DNA from: Rhizobium sullae
GTDB taxonomy: Bacteria > Pseudomonadota > Alphaproteobacteria > Rhizobiales > Rhizobiaceae
Assembly (NCBI RefSeq): GCF_900169785.1
Contig: NZ_FWER01000019.1
Location: 35,104 to 99,103, forward strand
Direction of reading: 5' to 3'
Length of the DNA: 64,000 nt
Shown here in pieces: positions 50,951 to 59,468 of this stretch. The notes under the pieces were generated by a model. That model saw nothing but the letters and a program-made list of their open reading frames with translations. It was not told where the DNA came from and ran no database searches. How positions within the stretch are numbered: position 1 is the stretch's first letter; every line of letters starts with the position of its first letter. A program made the translations under genes and the position numbers.

Positions 50951-51697
50951 ATGAAGAAAACGCGCCGCCAAAGCGCCAAGACCACGCCCGTCGTCAATGG
51001 CGGGGCAGAAACTGCCGACAACAATGACGATGTTTCGGAGCGCATTCGCACTACGCTGGCAGCTGCCATTGGCGAAGGCGCGCTGAAGCCGGGCACCAAG
51101 ATTTTGGAGGAAGCAATCGCCGAGCATTTCAGCGTCAGCCGAACGGTAGTCCGCGGCGCGCTTGGTGTACTCGAAAGCGACCATCTTCTTGAGCGAAAGC
51201 GAAACCGCGGCACGTTCGTGGCCGAGCCGAGCATTGAACAGGCCAAGAGCCTTTTCGAAGCACGCCGAAAGTTAGAGCGGCTCCTCCTGGAGCTTGTCGT
51301 CACACGAGCGACATCGGAGCAACTGGATGCGCTTCAGAAGCTGACGGACGAGGAAGAACATATCCATCACCACGGAGACGAGAAATCCAAAACGGTTCTT
51401 TCCGGCAAATTCCACATCGTTCTGGCCGAGTTGACCGGTAACCCGGTGCTGACCGAAATGCTCGCGAAGATCGTCGCGCGTCTCTCCCTCGTCATGGCCC
51501 TGTATGAAGAGGAGCGCAAAGACGACTGCGGCGCTGACCACCATCGCATGATCGTTGCCGCCCTGAAGGCCAAGGACTTGGAGAAGGCGCAGCAACTGAT
51601 GGATCACCATTTGGCCGACATCGAGGGCCGGGTTCGGCTGACCGAAGGACAAGGCGACCGGCATACCTTTCTGGCGGTGCTGGAGAACTTTTCCTGA
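50951..51697 (+). CDS. GntR family regulator (FCD domain)
   Basis: A 248-residue regulator. A disordered N-terminus of about 28 residues leads into the GntR winged helix (IGEGALKPGTKILEEAIAEH, then FSVSRTVVRGALGVLESDHL). A C-terminal FCD domain follows with its metal ligands (FHIVLAELTGNPVL; CGADHHRMIVAAL; LMDHHLADIEGRV). It follows the TIM-barrel gene and probably controls the divergent transport operons via the AT-rich region at 47.1-47.7 kb. Confidence 0.9.
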   Translation: MKKTRRQSAKTTPVVNGGAETADNNDDVSERIRTTLAAAIGEGALKPGTKILEEAIAEHFSVSRTVVRGALGVLESDHLLERKRNRGTFVAEPSIEQAKSLFEARRKLERLLLELVVTRATSEQLDALQKLTDEEEHIHHHGDEKSKTVLSGKFHIVLAELTGNPVLTEMLAKIVARLSLVMALYEEERKDDCGADHHRMIVAALKAKDLEKAQQLMDHHLADIEGRVRLTEGQGDRHTFLAVLENFS

Positions 51698-51993
51698 CAC
51701 TGGCGATTGATCGTTTAGGGTCGACAGCGATCGCCTTGAATGGATTTGAACCCGCTTGCCCCGTAATCTAGTTGTGCGGATGAAGCGACCTCTTCACGGG
51801 CGGCTGAGCGCCGCTCGCGACATGACCGGGAGGGCTTTGAGTTTACGCTCAAACACGCTTTCAGCGCAGAGAACAGCCGATTTTCGCATCACCATTGGTT
51901 GCGAAGTGAGCCTGACCCGATTTGCCTGCGGAACCAAGTGATTGTTTTTGTTGAATAGAAGATCTGAATCGGGGAATTTCCGTCAAAGAAAAA

Positions 51994-52020
51994 CCCCGGC
52001 AACTTGTTGAGTTACCGGGG
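51994..52020. terminator. Bidirectional terminator next to the tRNA fragment
   Basis: CCCCGG and CCGGGG with inner AAC/GTT pairing, flanked by AAAA on the left and TTTT on the right. On the minus strand it directly follows the tRNA-like 3' end, as a tRNA terminator would. Confidence 0.75.
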
Positions 52021-52037
52021 TTTTCTGGATTTTATAT

Positions 52038-52069
52038 TGGTTGCGGGGGCCGGATTTGAACCTGCGGCC
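52038..52069 (-). other. tRNA 3'-end fragment, most like tRNA-fMet
   Basis: On the minus strand the sequence GCAGG-TTCAAAT-CCGGC is a T-arm, followed by acceptor strand CCCCGCA, discriminator A and encoded CCA. This is the 3' end of initiator tRNA (acceptor partner would be the usual CGCGGGG). The T-stem has an A/G mismatch, and nothing upstream resembles the anticodon or D arms, so it is a fragment, not a gene. Such 3' tRNA pieces mark integration sites. Confidence 0.7.
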
Positions 52070-52325
52070 GCAACGAAAACTGTTGAGTTAAAAAGGTGGC
52101 GAAAGAGATAGCTAAAGGCTCAACCGTGGCCGCACTTTCGATCAAATCGGAGAAGGCATAGGAGGCGTGAACACCAGTAGTCTTCGATTTCCATCTCCTA
52201 ATCCCCTGCCCCAGACTCGACCTTGAACCTCCAAGTATTGCCTTTTTACGACCTTTAAGCCCAGAGATGCTCCGGCGTGCACCATGATGATCCATCGTGT
52301 CCAAGAGTGACTGAACGTGATCCAT

Positions 52326-52482
52326 AATCATCGTTCCACCGCGGTCATGCGCCGGGTTTGGCCTGCATCACGATCCGCACCGCGATTTCGACCATCCCCG
52401 CGTTCCCGACACGCATCCGCATCTGAAACGCCACGTGCTCTATGCGATCAGCCGTCAGCAATGGGAACGAGGGATCGGCTGA
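52326..52482 (+). pseudogene. Damaged copy of the GNAT gene 3' end
   Basis: It repeats codons ~138-188 and the stop of the acetyltransferase at 33143 with one inserted base (gccgggtttgg against gccggcttgg), which breaks the frame. Repeat identity continues to 52492. There is no 5' portion or start. Confidence 0.88.
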
Positions 52483-52492
52483 CGCCGTATGC
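52326..52492. repeat. Right copy of the ~166-bp direct repeat
   Basis: Same orientation as 33554-33719 with about three differences in 167 positions. It lies directly before ordinary chromosomal genes and marks the right border of the accessory region. Confidence 0.9.
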
Positions 52493-52649
52493 TCATGCGC
52501 GGCAGAGATAGGAGAGTGTTGTGCTGTCTGGATGTGCGGCACTCCAGCCCGAACTGGTCGTGGGAAGCGCCATCGCGACGCAACTTCTTCAATTCGCTCC
52601 GTTTGCCTATTCCGGGTGATGAGCCCCCGCTATATGCCGAAGCCGCTGA

Positions 52650-53486
52650 TCACTCAGCAGGATGCGGTGTTTGCGGATGGTGGCCGGGCGAAGAGGGTGG
52701 ACGCTTCCACCAGCCGGCCGAACGATTCACCAGCCGGAAATAGAGGCCGTAGGGCATCAGCCGGAGAAGTTTCAGCATATAGGTGAAGCGTTTCGGAAAG
52801 CTGACTTCGAAGCGGCTGGATTTGAGGCCTGCCGCGATTTGTCCGGCGGCTTCCTCTGGCGAAACGAGCGGCGGCATGGGGAGGCTGTTTTCGCGCGCCG
52901 CCGGCAGATCGGCGAAGCCGGGGCAAATGATCTGGATGCGGATGCCCATCTTGTCGAGATCGAATTTCAGGCTTTCGGCCATGTTGATCAGCGCCGCCTC
53001 GGTGGCGCCATAGGCTGCGCTCGTCGGAAGCCCGCCATAGCCGGCGGCGGAAGAGACGATGGCGATCTGCCCCTGCCCCTTGGCTTTCATGTGCCGGATG
53101 GCAGGCAGCAGGCAATTGACGACGCCGGAAAGATTGACGGCGAAGCTCTTCTCGAAATCCGCGCGGTTCAATTCCTCGGCATGCACAGGCTGGTAAATGC
53201 CGGTATTGAAGACGGCCAAGGCGAGCGCGCCGTGCTCGTATTCGATCGAGGCAAGCACATGCTCCATATCCTCCGGATCGGTGACGTCGCCGTCGAGAAC
53301 GACGATGCTGCCGCAAAGACCGCGTGCTTCGGCCTGCAGTTCGGCCAGTTCTTCATGATTGCGCGCAGTGACGGCGACTTTATATCCCTCGCCTGCCAAT
53401 TTCAGCGCCAACGCCCGTCCGATGCCTGAATTCGCGCCGGAAATCCAGGCGATGCCATGTTCGGGACGGGCGACGAATTCACGCAT
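52650..53486 (-). CDS. Short-chain dehydrogenase/reductase with altered active site
   Basis: A 278-residue classical SDR: cofactor motif AWISGANSGIGRALALKLAG, VTARNHEELAEL, NNAG-region counterpart FNTGIYQP, Ser in AIVSSAAGYGG. The catalytic YxxxK reads YGATEAAL: Tyr is kept but Lys is Glu (codon GAG, one base from AAG). The C-terminus is unusually Pro/His-rich (RPPSSPGHHPQTPHP). Loss of the lysine should impair classical SDR catalysis. It is the first chromosomal gene beyond the right repeat. Confidence 0.85.
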   Translation of the reverse strand: MREFVARPEHGIAWISGANSGIGRALALKLAGEGYKVAVTARNHEELAELQAEARGLCGSIVVLDGDVTDPEDMEHVLASIEYEHGALALAVFNTGIYQPVHAEELNRADFEKSFAVNLSGVVNCLLPAIRHMKAKGQGQIAIVSSAAGYGGLPTSAAYGATEAALINMAESLKFDLDKMGIRIQIICPGFADLPAARENSLPMPPLVSPEEAAGQIAAGLKSSRFEVSFPKRFTYMLKLLRLMPYGLYFRLVNRSAGWWKRPPSSPGHHPQTPHPAE

Positions 53487-53819
53487 GATAGACTTCCTCC
53501 AGACTGCCGATTCAGCACGAAACCAGGTCCGGAAGTTCCTCGCTGCCTCCCGGATTCATGCCTCTATCATGCTATTGTGGCTCATTTCAGCCGATCCGGC
53601 CGTCGATGGTCCGGCAGAACGGGTTGATGTGCTTGATCAGCTTCTGGGACCGCCAATGGGGGCAGTCCGGAGGCAAATTGCAAGTCACGCGGGATTTTTG
53701 AAAGCAGAAGTCTAATTTTATCGTGGCAGGCGGGGTCCTGGAATAGCATTTCTTGCCAACCCAGCCTTGTGAAGGGAAAAGACCGTTCCTAAACTACCAC
53801 TTCCACAGAGGCAGATTCC
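53487..53819. other. Divergent intergenic region between SDR and cysK
   Basis: 333 bp with no supported gene. It should contain the promoters of the SDR gene (minus) and the cysK operon (plus). No clear operator or riboswitch was recognised. Confidence 0.4.
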
Positions 53820-54860
53820 ATGACCTTCCACCCATCCGTCATCGAGGCGATCGGCAACACTCCGCTCATCAAGCTCAAGGGCGCATCCGAAGCGACCGGC
53901 TGCACCATCCTCGGCAAGGCGGAGTTCCTGAACCCCGGCCAGTCGGTGAAGGACCGCGCCGCGCTCTACATCATCCGCGATGCTGAGAAAAAAGGGCTGC
54001 TGAAGCCCGGCGGCGTGATCGTCGAAGGCACCGCTGGCAATACCGGCATCGGGCTGGCGGTCGTCGCCAACGCGCTCGGCTACCGCACGGTGATCGTCAT
54101 CCCGGAAACGCAGAGCCAGGAGAAGAAGGATGCGCTGAAGCTGCTCGGCGCCGAGCTCGTCGAAGTACCTGCCGTGCCTTACAAGAACCCCAACAACTAC
54201 GTGAAGGTTTCCGGCCGCCTGGCTGAGCAACTGGCGAAAACCGATCCGAACGGCGCCATCTGGGCGAACCAGTTCGACAATGTCGCCAACCGCCAGGCAC
54301 ATATCGAAACCACCGCCGCCGAAATCTGGAGGGATACCAACGGCAAGGTCGACGGCTTCGTCAGCGCCGTCGGCTCGGGCGGTACGCTTGCGGGCGTCGC
54401 AGCCGGTCTCAAGGCGTTCCGCAAGGACGTCAAGATCGCCATCGCCGATCCTGAAGGGGCGGCGCTTTACGAGTTCTACAAGAACGGCGAATTGAAGTCC
54501 TCCGGTTCCTCGATCACCGAGGGTATCGGCCAGGGCCGTATCACCGCCAATCTCGAAGGCTTCACGCCGGATTTCGCTTATCAGATTCCCGACGCCGAAG
54601 CGCTGCCTTACGTCTTCGATCTCGTCGAACACGAGGGCCTCTGCCTCGGCGGCTCGACGGGAATCAATATTGCCGGTGCGGTACGCCTCGCCAAGGATCT
54701 CGGCCCGGGCCATACCATCGTGACGATCCTCTGCGATTATGGCAACCGCTACCAATCGAAACTTTTCAACCCCGATTTTCTGACGTCGAAGGGGCTGCCC
54801 GTTCCGGCATGGCTGACTGCGTCGCAGGACATAAAGATACCTTACGAACCAGCAGCGTGA
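53820..54860 (+). CDS. cysK: Cysteine synthase A (O-acetylserine sulfhydrylase)
   Basis: PLP enzyme that makes cysteine from O-acetylserine and sulfide. The 346-residue protein has the PLP lysine K44 in NPGQSVKDRAALYI, the phosphate loop VEGTAGNTGIGLAVVA, the GSGGT loop VSAVGSGGTLAGVA and the late substrate motif LCLGGSTGINIAGA. AGAGGCAG precedes the ATG. It begins a unit with alaX, sseA and a GNAT gene, all closely spaced. Confidence 0.93.
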   Translation: MTFHPSVIEAIGNTPLIKLKGASEATGCTILGKAEFLNPGQSVKDRAALYIIRDAEKKGLLKPGGVIVEGTAGNTGIGLAVVANALGYRTVIVIPETQSQEKKDALKLLGAELVEVPAVPYKNPNNYVKVSGRLAEQLAKTDPNGAIWANQFDNVANRQAHIETTAAEIWRDTNGKVDGFVSAVGSGGTLAGVAAGLKAFRKDVKIAIADPEGAALYEFYKNGELKSSGSSITEGIGQGRITANLEGFTPDFAYQIPDAEALPYVFDLVEHEGLCLGGSTGINIAGAVRLAKDLGPGHTIVTILCDYGNRYQSKLFNPDFLTSKGLPVPAWLTASQDIKIPYEPAA

Positions 54861-54865
54861 GACCC

Positions 54866-55603
54866 ATGCCAGTCAATCCCCTCTATCGTGACGATTTCTA
54901 TCTTTCGACATGTGAGGCGGTGGTCACCGCCATTCACGAAGACGGGGGAATCGAGTTGGATCAGACCTGCTTTTATGCAGCCTCCGGCGGCCAGCCGGGC
55001 GATACGGGCTTTCTCGAACGCGCCGACGGCTCGAAGATCGAACTCGGCCCGACGAAACACGGGGCGACCAAGGATATCGTCATCCACACCCCGCCTGCGG
55101 GCCAGCCGCAGCCGGTCGTCGGCGAAAAGCTGGTGCTGCACGTCGACTGGCCGCGCCGCTACCGGCTGATGCGCATGCACACGGCCTGTCACCTGCTGTC
55201 CGTGGTCTGCTCCTATCCGATCACCGGCGCTGCGGTCGGCGAGGACGAGAGCCGCGTCGACTTCGACATGAGCGAAACGATCGACAAGGATGAGGTGACG
55301 GCGAAGATGATGGAGCTCGTCGCCCAAAACCACCCTGTCTATGTCCAGTGGATCACCGACGAGGAATTGGCTGCAAACCCCGGCATCGTGAAATCGAAGA
55401 ACGTGCGCCCGCCGATCGGGCTTGGCCGGGTCAGCCTAGTCTGCATCGGCGAAAACTCGGCGATTGACAGCCAGCCCTGCGGCGGCACACATGTCTCCGA
55501 AACGCAGGAAGTCGGCCAGATCCACATCGCCAAGATCGAGAAGAAGGGCAGGGAGAACCGGCGCTTCCGCATCCGCTTCGGCGTGCCTGGCAGCGAAGCC
55601 TAG
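54866..55603 (+). CDS. Alanyl-tRNA editing protein (AlaX type)
   Basis: A free-standing editing-domain protein of 245 residues that hydrolyses Ser- or Gly-tRNA(Ala). It has the glycine-rich motif CFYAASGGQPGDTG and both zinc motifs: HxxxH in RMHTACHLLS and CxxxH in QPCGGTHVSE. ATG 54866 is 5 bp after the cysK stop; the longer frame overlaps cysK and is discarded. Close linkage to cysK ties it to serine/cysteine metabolism. Confidence 0.93.
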   Translation: MPVNPLYRDDFYLSTCEAVVTAIHEDGGIELDQTCFYAASGGQPGDTGFLERADGSKIELGPTKHGATKDIVIHTPPAGQPQPVVGEKLVLHVDWPRRYRLMRMHTACHLLSVVCSYPITGAAVGEDESRVDFDMSETIDKDEVTAKMMELVAQNHPVYVQWITDEELAANPGIVKSKNVRPPIGLGRVSLVCIGENSAIDSQPCGGTHVSETQEVGQIHIAKIEKKGRENRRFRIRFGVPGSEA

Positions 55604-55625
55604 AATCAGTCAGGGAGAGATCAGA

Positions 55626-56495
55626 ATGAGCGAAGAGAAGAGCCGTTTCGTCGTCTCGGCCGATTGGCTGCAGGGTGAGCTCGGAAAGCCGGACCTGCGC
55701 GTGCTGGACGCCTCCTTCTACCTCCCAGCGCAGAACCGCGACGCGGACGCCGAATATTCAAGCGGCCATATTCCGAGCGCGATCCGCTTCGATCAGGACA
55801 AGATCGCGGACCATTCCACCGGTCTGCCGCATACCATCCCCTCGCCGGATTATTTCGCGGAAGAAGTAGGCAAACTCGGCATCAGCGAGACGGACCGCAT
55901 CGTCGTCTACGACGGCATCGGCATGTTCGCCTCCCCGCGCGTCTGGTGGCTCTTCCGGGTGATGGGAGCGAAAAACGTCGTCGTTCTCGACGGCGGCCTC
56001 GATGGCTGGAAGGCGGAGGGTCGCCCGCTCGAAACGGATGTCCCGGCCTACAAACCGGCGACCTTCAAGACGAGCTATGACGCAAGCCGCGTCGTCACCC
56101 TGGAAACGATGCGCGACATCGTTTCCAGCGCCGCCCTGCAGATAGCCGATGCCCGCAGCGCCGGACGCTTCGCCGCCACCGAACCGGAACCGCGCGCCGG
56201 GATGCGCTCCGGGCATATGCCAGGCGCCCGCAACCTGCCGTCCGGCGTTTTTGCCAATCAGGGCCGTTTCAAATCACTGCCCGAATTGAAGCAAACGATC
56301 GAAGATGCTGGAATCGATCTTTCGAAACCGGTCGTCACCTCCTGCGGTTCGGGGATTACGGCCGCGATCATCACGCTGGCGCTCGAATCGATCGGCCATA
56401 CCGACAACAAGCTCTATGACGGCTCGTGGAGCGAATGGGGCAGCCGCGACGATACGCCGGTGGTGACCGGTCCTCCCGACCCGATCAAGGCCTGA
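55626..56495 (+). CDS. sseA: 3-mercaptopyruvate/thiosulfate sulfurtransferase
   Basis: Two-rhodanese-domain enzyme of 289 residues that transfers sulfur from mercaptopyruvate or thiosulfate to thiol acceptors. The N-terminal domain contains LRVLDASFYLP and VVYDGIGMFASPRVWWLFRV. The C-terminal domain carries the active-site Cys in VVTSCGSGITAAII (CGSG loop, as in mercaptopyruvate sulfurtransferases). GGGAGAG precedes the ATG. Its place after cysK and alaX fits cysteine breakdown or sulfur trafficking. Confidence 0.93.
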   Translation: MSEEKSRFVVSADWLQGELGKPDLRVLDASFYLPAQNRDADAEYSSGHIPSAIRFDQDKIADHSTGLPHTIPSPDYFAEEVGKLGISETDRIVVYDGIGMFASPRVWWLFRVMGAKNVVVLDGGLDGWKAEGRPLETDVPAYKPATFKTSYDASRVVTLETMRDIVSSAALQIADARSAGRFAATEPEPRAGMRSGHMPGARNLPSGVFANQGRFKSLPELKQTIEDAGIDLSKPVVTSCGSGITAAIITLALESIGHTDNKLYDGSWSEWGSRDDTPVVTGPPDPIKA

Positions 56496-56503
56496 GACGC
56501 GCC

Positions 56504-57064
56504 ATGGCGAAGTCCCCCTCCTCGCTCACGGCCCATATCACCCGACTGGAAATGACTTCGCCGCCGAAGGCAAGCCTACCGGTGCCGGTCAACATTCAGA
56601 CGGCGATCATGCGCGCGCCCGGCATTCCGCTGCCCTTCTACCGCTACCTCTACCGGCAGGTCGGCGCCCGCTGGCAGTGGGTCGACCGGCTGCGGATGAG
56701 CGACGAGGCGCTGGCGGAAACCCTGCACGACAAGCGTAACAATATCAGCGTGCTCTACGTCAACGGCGCCCCTGCCGGCTTCTACGAGTATTTCTGCGAG
56801 GACGAGGACACGATCGAGCTCTGCCATTTCGGCCTGATCGAGCACGCGCTCGGCCTCGGCATCGGCAAGTGGTTCCTGCTGCAGGCGCTTTACGCGATCT
56901 GGACACTGAACCCGACACGCGTCACGACGACCACCAACAATCTCGACCATCCGCGCGCCCTGCAGCTCTACCAGATGTTCGGTTTCTCGCCGGTTTCGAC
57001 CGGCACCGGTATCGTACGGCCGCTGAGCGATAAGGAACTGCTGGAGATTGCCAGGAAGAGCTGA
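56504..57064 (+). CDS. GNAT family N-acetyltransferase
   Basis: A 186-residue acetyltransferase. The acetyl-CoA binding segment is FGLIEHALGLGIGKWFLLQA, followed by VTTTTNNLDHPRALQLYQMF. It starts 8 bp after sseA in the same direction, so it is probably the fourth gene of the cysK unit. The substrate is unknown. Confidence 0.9.
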   Translation: MAKSPSSLTAHITRLEMTSPPKASLPVPVNIQTAIMRAPGIPLPFYRYLYRQVGARWQWVDRLRMSDEALAETLHDKRNNISVLYVNGAPAGFYEYFCEDEDTIELCHFGLIEHALGLGIGKWFLLQALYAIWTLNPTRVTTTTNNLDHPRALQLYQMFGFSPVSTGTGIVRPLSDKELLEIARKS

Positions 57065-57151
57065 CGGTGCACTCTACGATCACCGCGATATGCCCGTAAT
57101 CTGGTGTCGCTGCCCTTCAAGTGGCCAAAGAAAATGCCAAGGAGCTGTTCC

Positions 57152-58378
57152 GTGAAGTCCTCCCCGACAGCTGTGTCTGCGATCGAACGCCCGCGTGGCA
57201 GTCCCGGTGAAGTCTTCTGGGTCTTCCTGAAACTCGGCTTGACCTCCTTTGGCGGCCCCATTGCTCATCTCGGCTACTTCCGCGACGAGCTGGTGATGCG
57301 GCGCAGGTGGACCGACGAGGCCGGCTATGCCGATCTCGTTGCACTTTGCCAGTTCCTGCCGGGACCGGCGTCAAGCCAAGTCGGCTTCTCGCTCGGCATC
57401 CTGCACGGCAACGGTTTGCTTGGCGGGCTTGCGGCATGGTTCGCCTTCACCATGCCGTCGGCGATCATCCTCCTGGCTTTCGCGCTCGGTGCCGCCGTTT
57501 TCACCGGACCCGAAGCGGAGGGATTCCTCCACGGCTTGAAGCTCGTGGCCGTTGCTGTGGTGGCCCAAGCGATCTGGGGCATGGCGAAGAGCCTCACGCC
57601 CGACCGCGAACGTGGCGGCATTGCGCTGGCAGCCGTTGCCATCGTTGCCTTCATCGGAGGATCGTTCGGCCAGATTGGCGCAATCGCGCTGGGTGCCGTC
57701 GCCGGGCTTTGGCTCTGCCGCGCGGAAGTACCCGCGTTGACCGGTCATCTCGGCTTTCCCGTCTCGCGCCGGGGTGGAGCGATCGCACTCGTCTTGTTCG
57801 CAGCCTTCTTCCTGATCCCGCCGCTGGTTGCGGGCGCAACGGGCCATCAGGCGGTCGCGCTGTTCGATGCCTTCTACCGCTCGGGTGCGCTGGTCTTCGG
57901 CGGCGGGCATGTCGTGCTGCCGCTGCTGCAGACAGAAGTGGTGACACCCGGCTGGGTGACGAACGAAGCCTTCCTCGCCGGCTATGGTTTGGCGCAGGCG
58001 GTGCCCGGGCCGCTCTTTACCTTTGCGGCCTATCTCGGCGCGGTCATAGGACCAGCGCCCCATGGATTTGCCGGAGCGGCCATCGCGCTTGTCGCCGTCT
58101 TCCTGCCGGGACTGCTACTGGTCTATGGCATGCTGCCTTTCTGGGATGCGCTGCGGCTGCGGCCGGCCGCACAGGCCGCCATGCGCGGTGCGAACGCCGC
58201 CGTCGTCGGGATCCTCGGTGCCGCACTCTATAGCCCGGTCTGGACGAGCGCCGTGCTCTCGACCGTGGATTTCGCGCTGGCGCTCACAGGATTCCTCCTG
58301 CTTACGGTCTGGAAGACGCCGCCCTGGATCGTGGTATTATTGTTGGCAGCGAGTGGTACGCTTCTCCATCTGATTTGA
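57152..58378 (+). CDS. chrA: Chromate transporter
   Basis: CHR-family inner-membrane efflux protein of 408 residues with duplicated halves: VFLKLGLTSFGGPIAHLGYF and the second-half counterpart SGALVFGGGHVVLPLLQTEV. Both contain the FGG(P/G) signature. The N-terminal half also has the motif QFLPGPASSQVGFSLG, with QAVPGPLFTFAAYLG in the second half. GTG 57152 is preferred (GGAG 7 nt upstream). Long-chain ChrA exports chromate; other anions are possible in untested members. Confidence 0.9.
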   Translation: MKSSPTAVSAIERPRGSPGEVFWVFLKLGLTSFGGPIAHLGYFRDELVMRRRWTDEAGYADLVALCQFLPGPASSQVGFSLGILHGNGLLGGLAAWFAFTMPSAIILLAFALGAAVFTGPEAEGFLHGLKLVAVAVVAQAIWGMAKSLTPDRERGGIALAAVAIVAFIGGSFGQIGAIALGAVAGLWLCRAEVPALTGHLGFPVSRRGGAIALVLFAAFFLIPPLVAGATGHQAVALFDAFYRSGALVFGGGHVVLPLLQTEVVTPGWVTNEAFLAGYGLAQAVPGPLFTFAAYLGAVIGPAPHGFAGAAIALVAVFLPGLLLVYGMLPFWDALRLRPAAQAAMRGANAAVVGILGAALYSPVWTSAVLSTVDFALALTGFLLLTVWKTPPWIVVLLLAASGTLLHLI

Positions 58379-58454
58379 GATCTCCGGCCAAGACGAGAAT
58401 TTTCGCGTTGACTCGGGATTGAAGCAATGAGGAGTACAACGGAGGAAAACGATC

Positions 58455-58838
58455 ATGCCAGGCATCAGCGTGCGCTACATCGTCGATGACGTCGATGCGG
58501 CAGTGGAATTCTACACACAGCGTCTCGGCTTTTCCGTCGCGTTTCGTCCCGCGCCGGGCTTTGCCATCCTGACCAGGGACGGTTTCCGTCTTCTCGTCAG
58601 CGGAATGACGGGACCGGGCGGGGCGCCTCAGGCGATGCCGGACGGGCGCAAGCCGGAACCGGGCGGATGGAACCGCATTCAAATCGAAGTCGCGGATCTG
58701 GAGACGGAGGTCGCGGCGCTGCGCCAAGCCGGCGCGCGCTTCCGGAACGAAATCGTGCAGGGAATGGGTGGCAAGCAGATTCTTCTCGAGGATCCCGCAG
58801 GAAACCCGATCGAACTGTTCGAAGCGCCGAAAAAATGA
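58455..58838 (+). CDS. VOC superfamily protein
   Basis: A 127-residue single-domain vicinal-oxygen-chelate protein: VRYIVDDVDAAVEFYTQRLG at the start and ILLEDPAGNPIELFEAPKK at the end. GGAGG lies upstream of the ATG. It is unrelated in detail to the VOC protein at 4356. No partner gene indicates its substrate. Confidence 0.88.
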   Translation: MPGISVRYIVDDVDAAVEFYTQRLGFSVAFRPAPGFAILTRDGFRLLVSGMTGPGGAPQAMPDGRKPEPGGWNRIQIEVADLETEVAALRQAGARFRNEIVQGMGGKQILLEDPAGNPIELFEAPKK

Positions 58839-58942
58839 GCTTCGTGAATTTGCGCAGCCGGCATTGAAACAATGGCGCAGGAATCGGGTGGTTAAAGCGG
58901 CTTTGAAGGCGCATTTCATGGCAATTGCGAAGGAGATTTGCC

Positions 58943-59452
58943 ATGTCAGCCATCCGTTTTTCCGCCATGCCGTCCGCCGATGCCGAGCACCTCTGGAACG
59001 GCGGCCGTGATGCCTATGACAACCTGCCGGAGACCATGGTCTCCGATGGGCCGGGTCATCCCTGCCGCCATTGCCTGAAGAATATCGATGCCGGCGACGC
59101 GCTTCTCGTTTTCGCCTACCGTCCGTTTCCGGAATTGCAGCCCTATGCCGAGACCGGCCCGATCTTCCTGCACAAGAATCGCTGCGAACGTTATGCGGCG
59201 GCGGAAGTGCTGCCGCCCGTGCTGACGACGAGCCGCGATTTCATCGTGCGCGGCTATGGCGAGAACAACCGCATCGTCTACGGCACCGGCGCCGTCACCG
59301 CGATCGCCGACATTCCGGGCTATGCCGAAGAGCTGCTGAAGCGTCGGGAAATCGCCTATGTGCATGTCCGCTCGGCGCGCAACAATTGCTTCCAGTGCCG
59401 GATCGACAAGCAAAAGGCGCCGGCCTTCAGCGAGACCGGCGCCTTCATCTAA
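58943..59452 (+). CDS. DUF1203 domain protein
   Basis: A 169-residue cytoplasmic protein of the DUF1203 family: SAIRFSAMPSADAEHLWNGG, HPCRHCLKNIDAGDALLVFA, PIFLHKNRCERYAA, VHVRSARNNCFQCRID. The paired cysteines (CRHC; CFQC) suggest a metal or redox site, but the function is unknown. AAGGAG precedes the ATG. A GGCGCCGG/CCGGCGCC stem in the last codons (59416-59443) may terminate transcription. Confidence 0.88.
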   Translation: MSAIRFSAMPSADAEHLWNGGRDAYDNLPETMVSDGPGHPCRHCLKNIDAGDALLVFAYRPFPELQPYAETGPIFLHKNRCERYAAAEVLPPVLTTSRDFIVRGYGENNRIVYGTGAVTAIADIPGYAEELLKRREIAYVHVRSARNNCFQCRIDKQKAPAFSETGAFI

Positions 59453-59468
59453 CGCAGCGTGATGGGAT

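Larger units (their letters stand above)
51698..52325. other. Gene-poor right end of the accessory region
   Basis: About 630 bp with short open frames of no recognisable family. It holds an inverted repeat TTTGAG/CTCAAA at 51836-51853, the bidirectional terminator at 51994-52020 and the tRNA-like fragment at 52038-52069. A 99-codon minus frame (52032-52331) has no supporting start site or family and is not called. Confidence 0.5.

Noticed and set aside
51756..51941. 61-codon plus-strand frame after the GntR gene.
   Set aside because: No recognisable family or good ribosome-binding site; short frames of this length are expected by chance in GC-rich DNA.
52038..52110. A complete tRNA gene on the minus strand.
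   Set aside because: Only T-arm, acceptor 3' strand and CCA are present; no anticodon stem, D-arm or 5' acceptor strand can be found upstream.
33716..52325. A defence island or phage remnant inside the repeat-bounded region.
   Set aside because: No nuclease, methylase, integrase, capsid or toxin-antitoxin genes are present; the content is transport and catabolism.
52032..52331. 99-codon minus-strand frame beside the tRNA fragment.
   Set aside because: Ends inside the tRNA-like sequence and has no family, no ribosome-binding site and mixed composition; treated as non-coding island debris.
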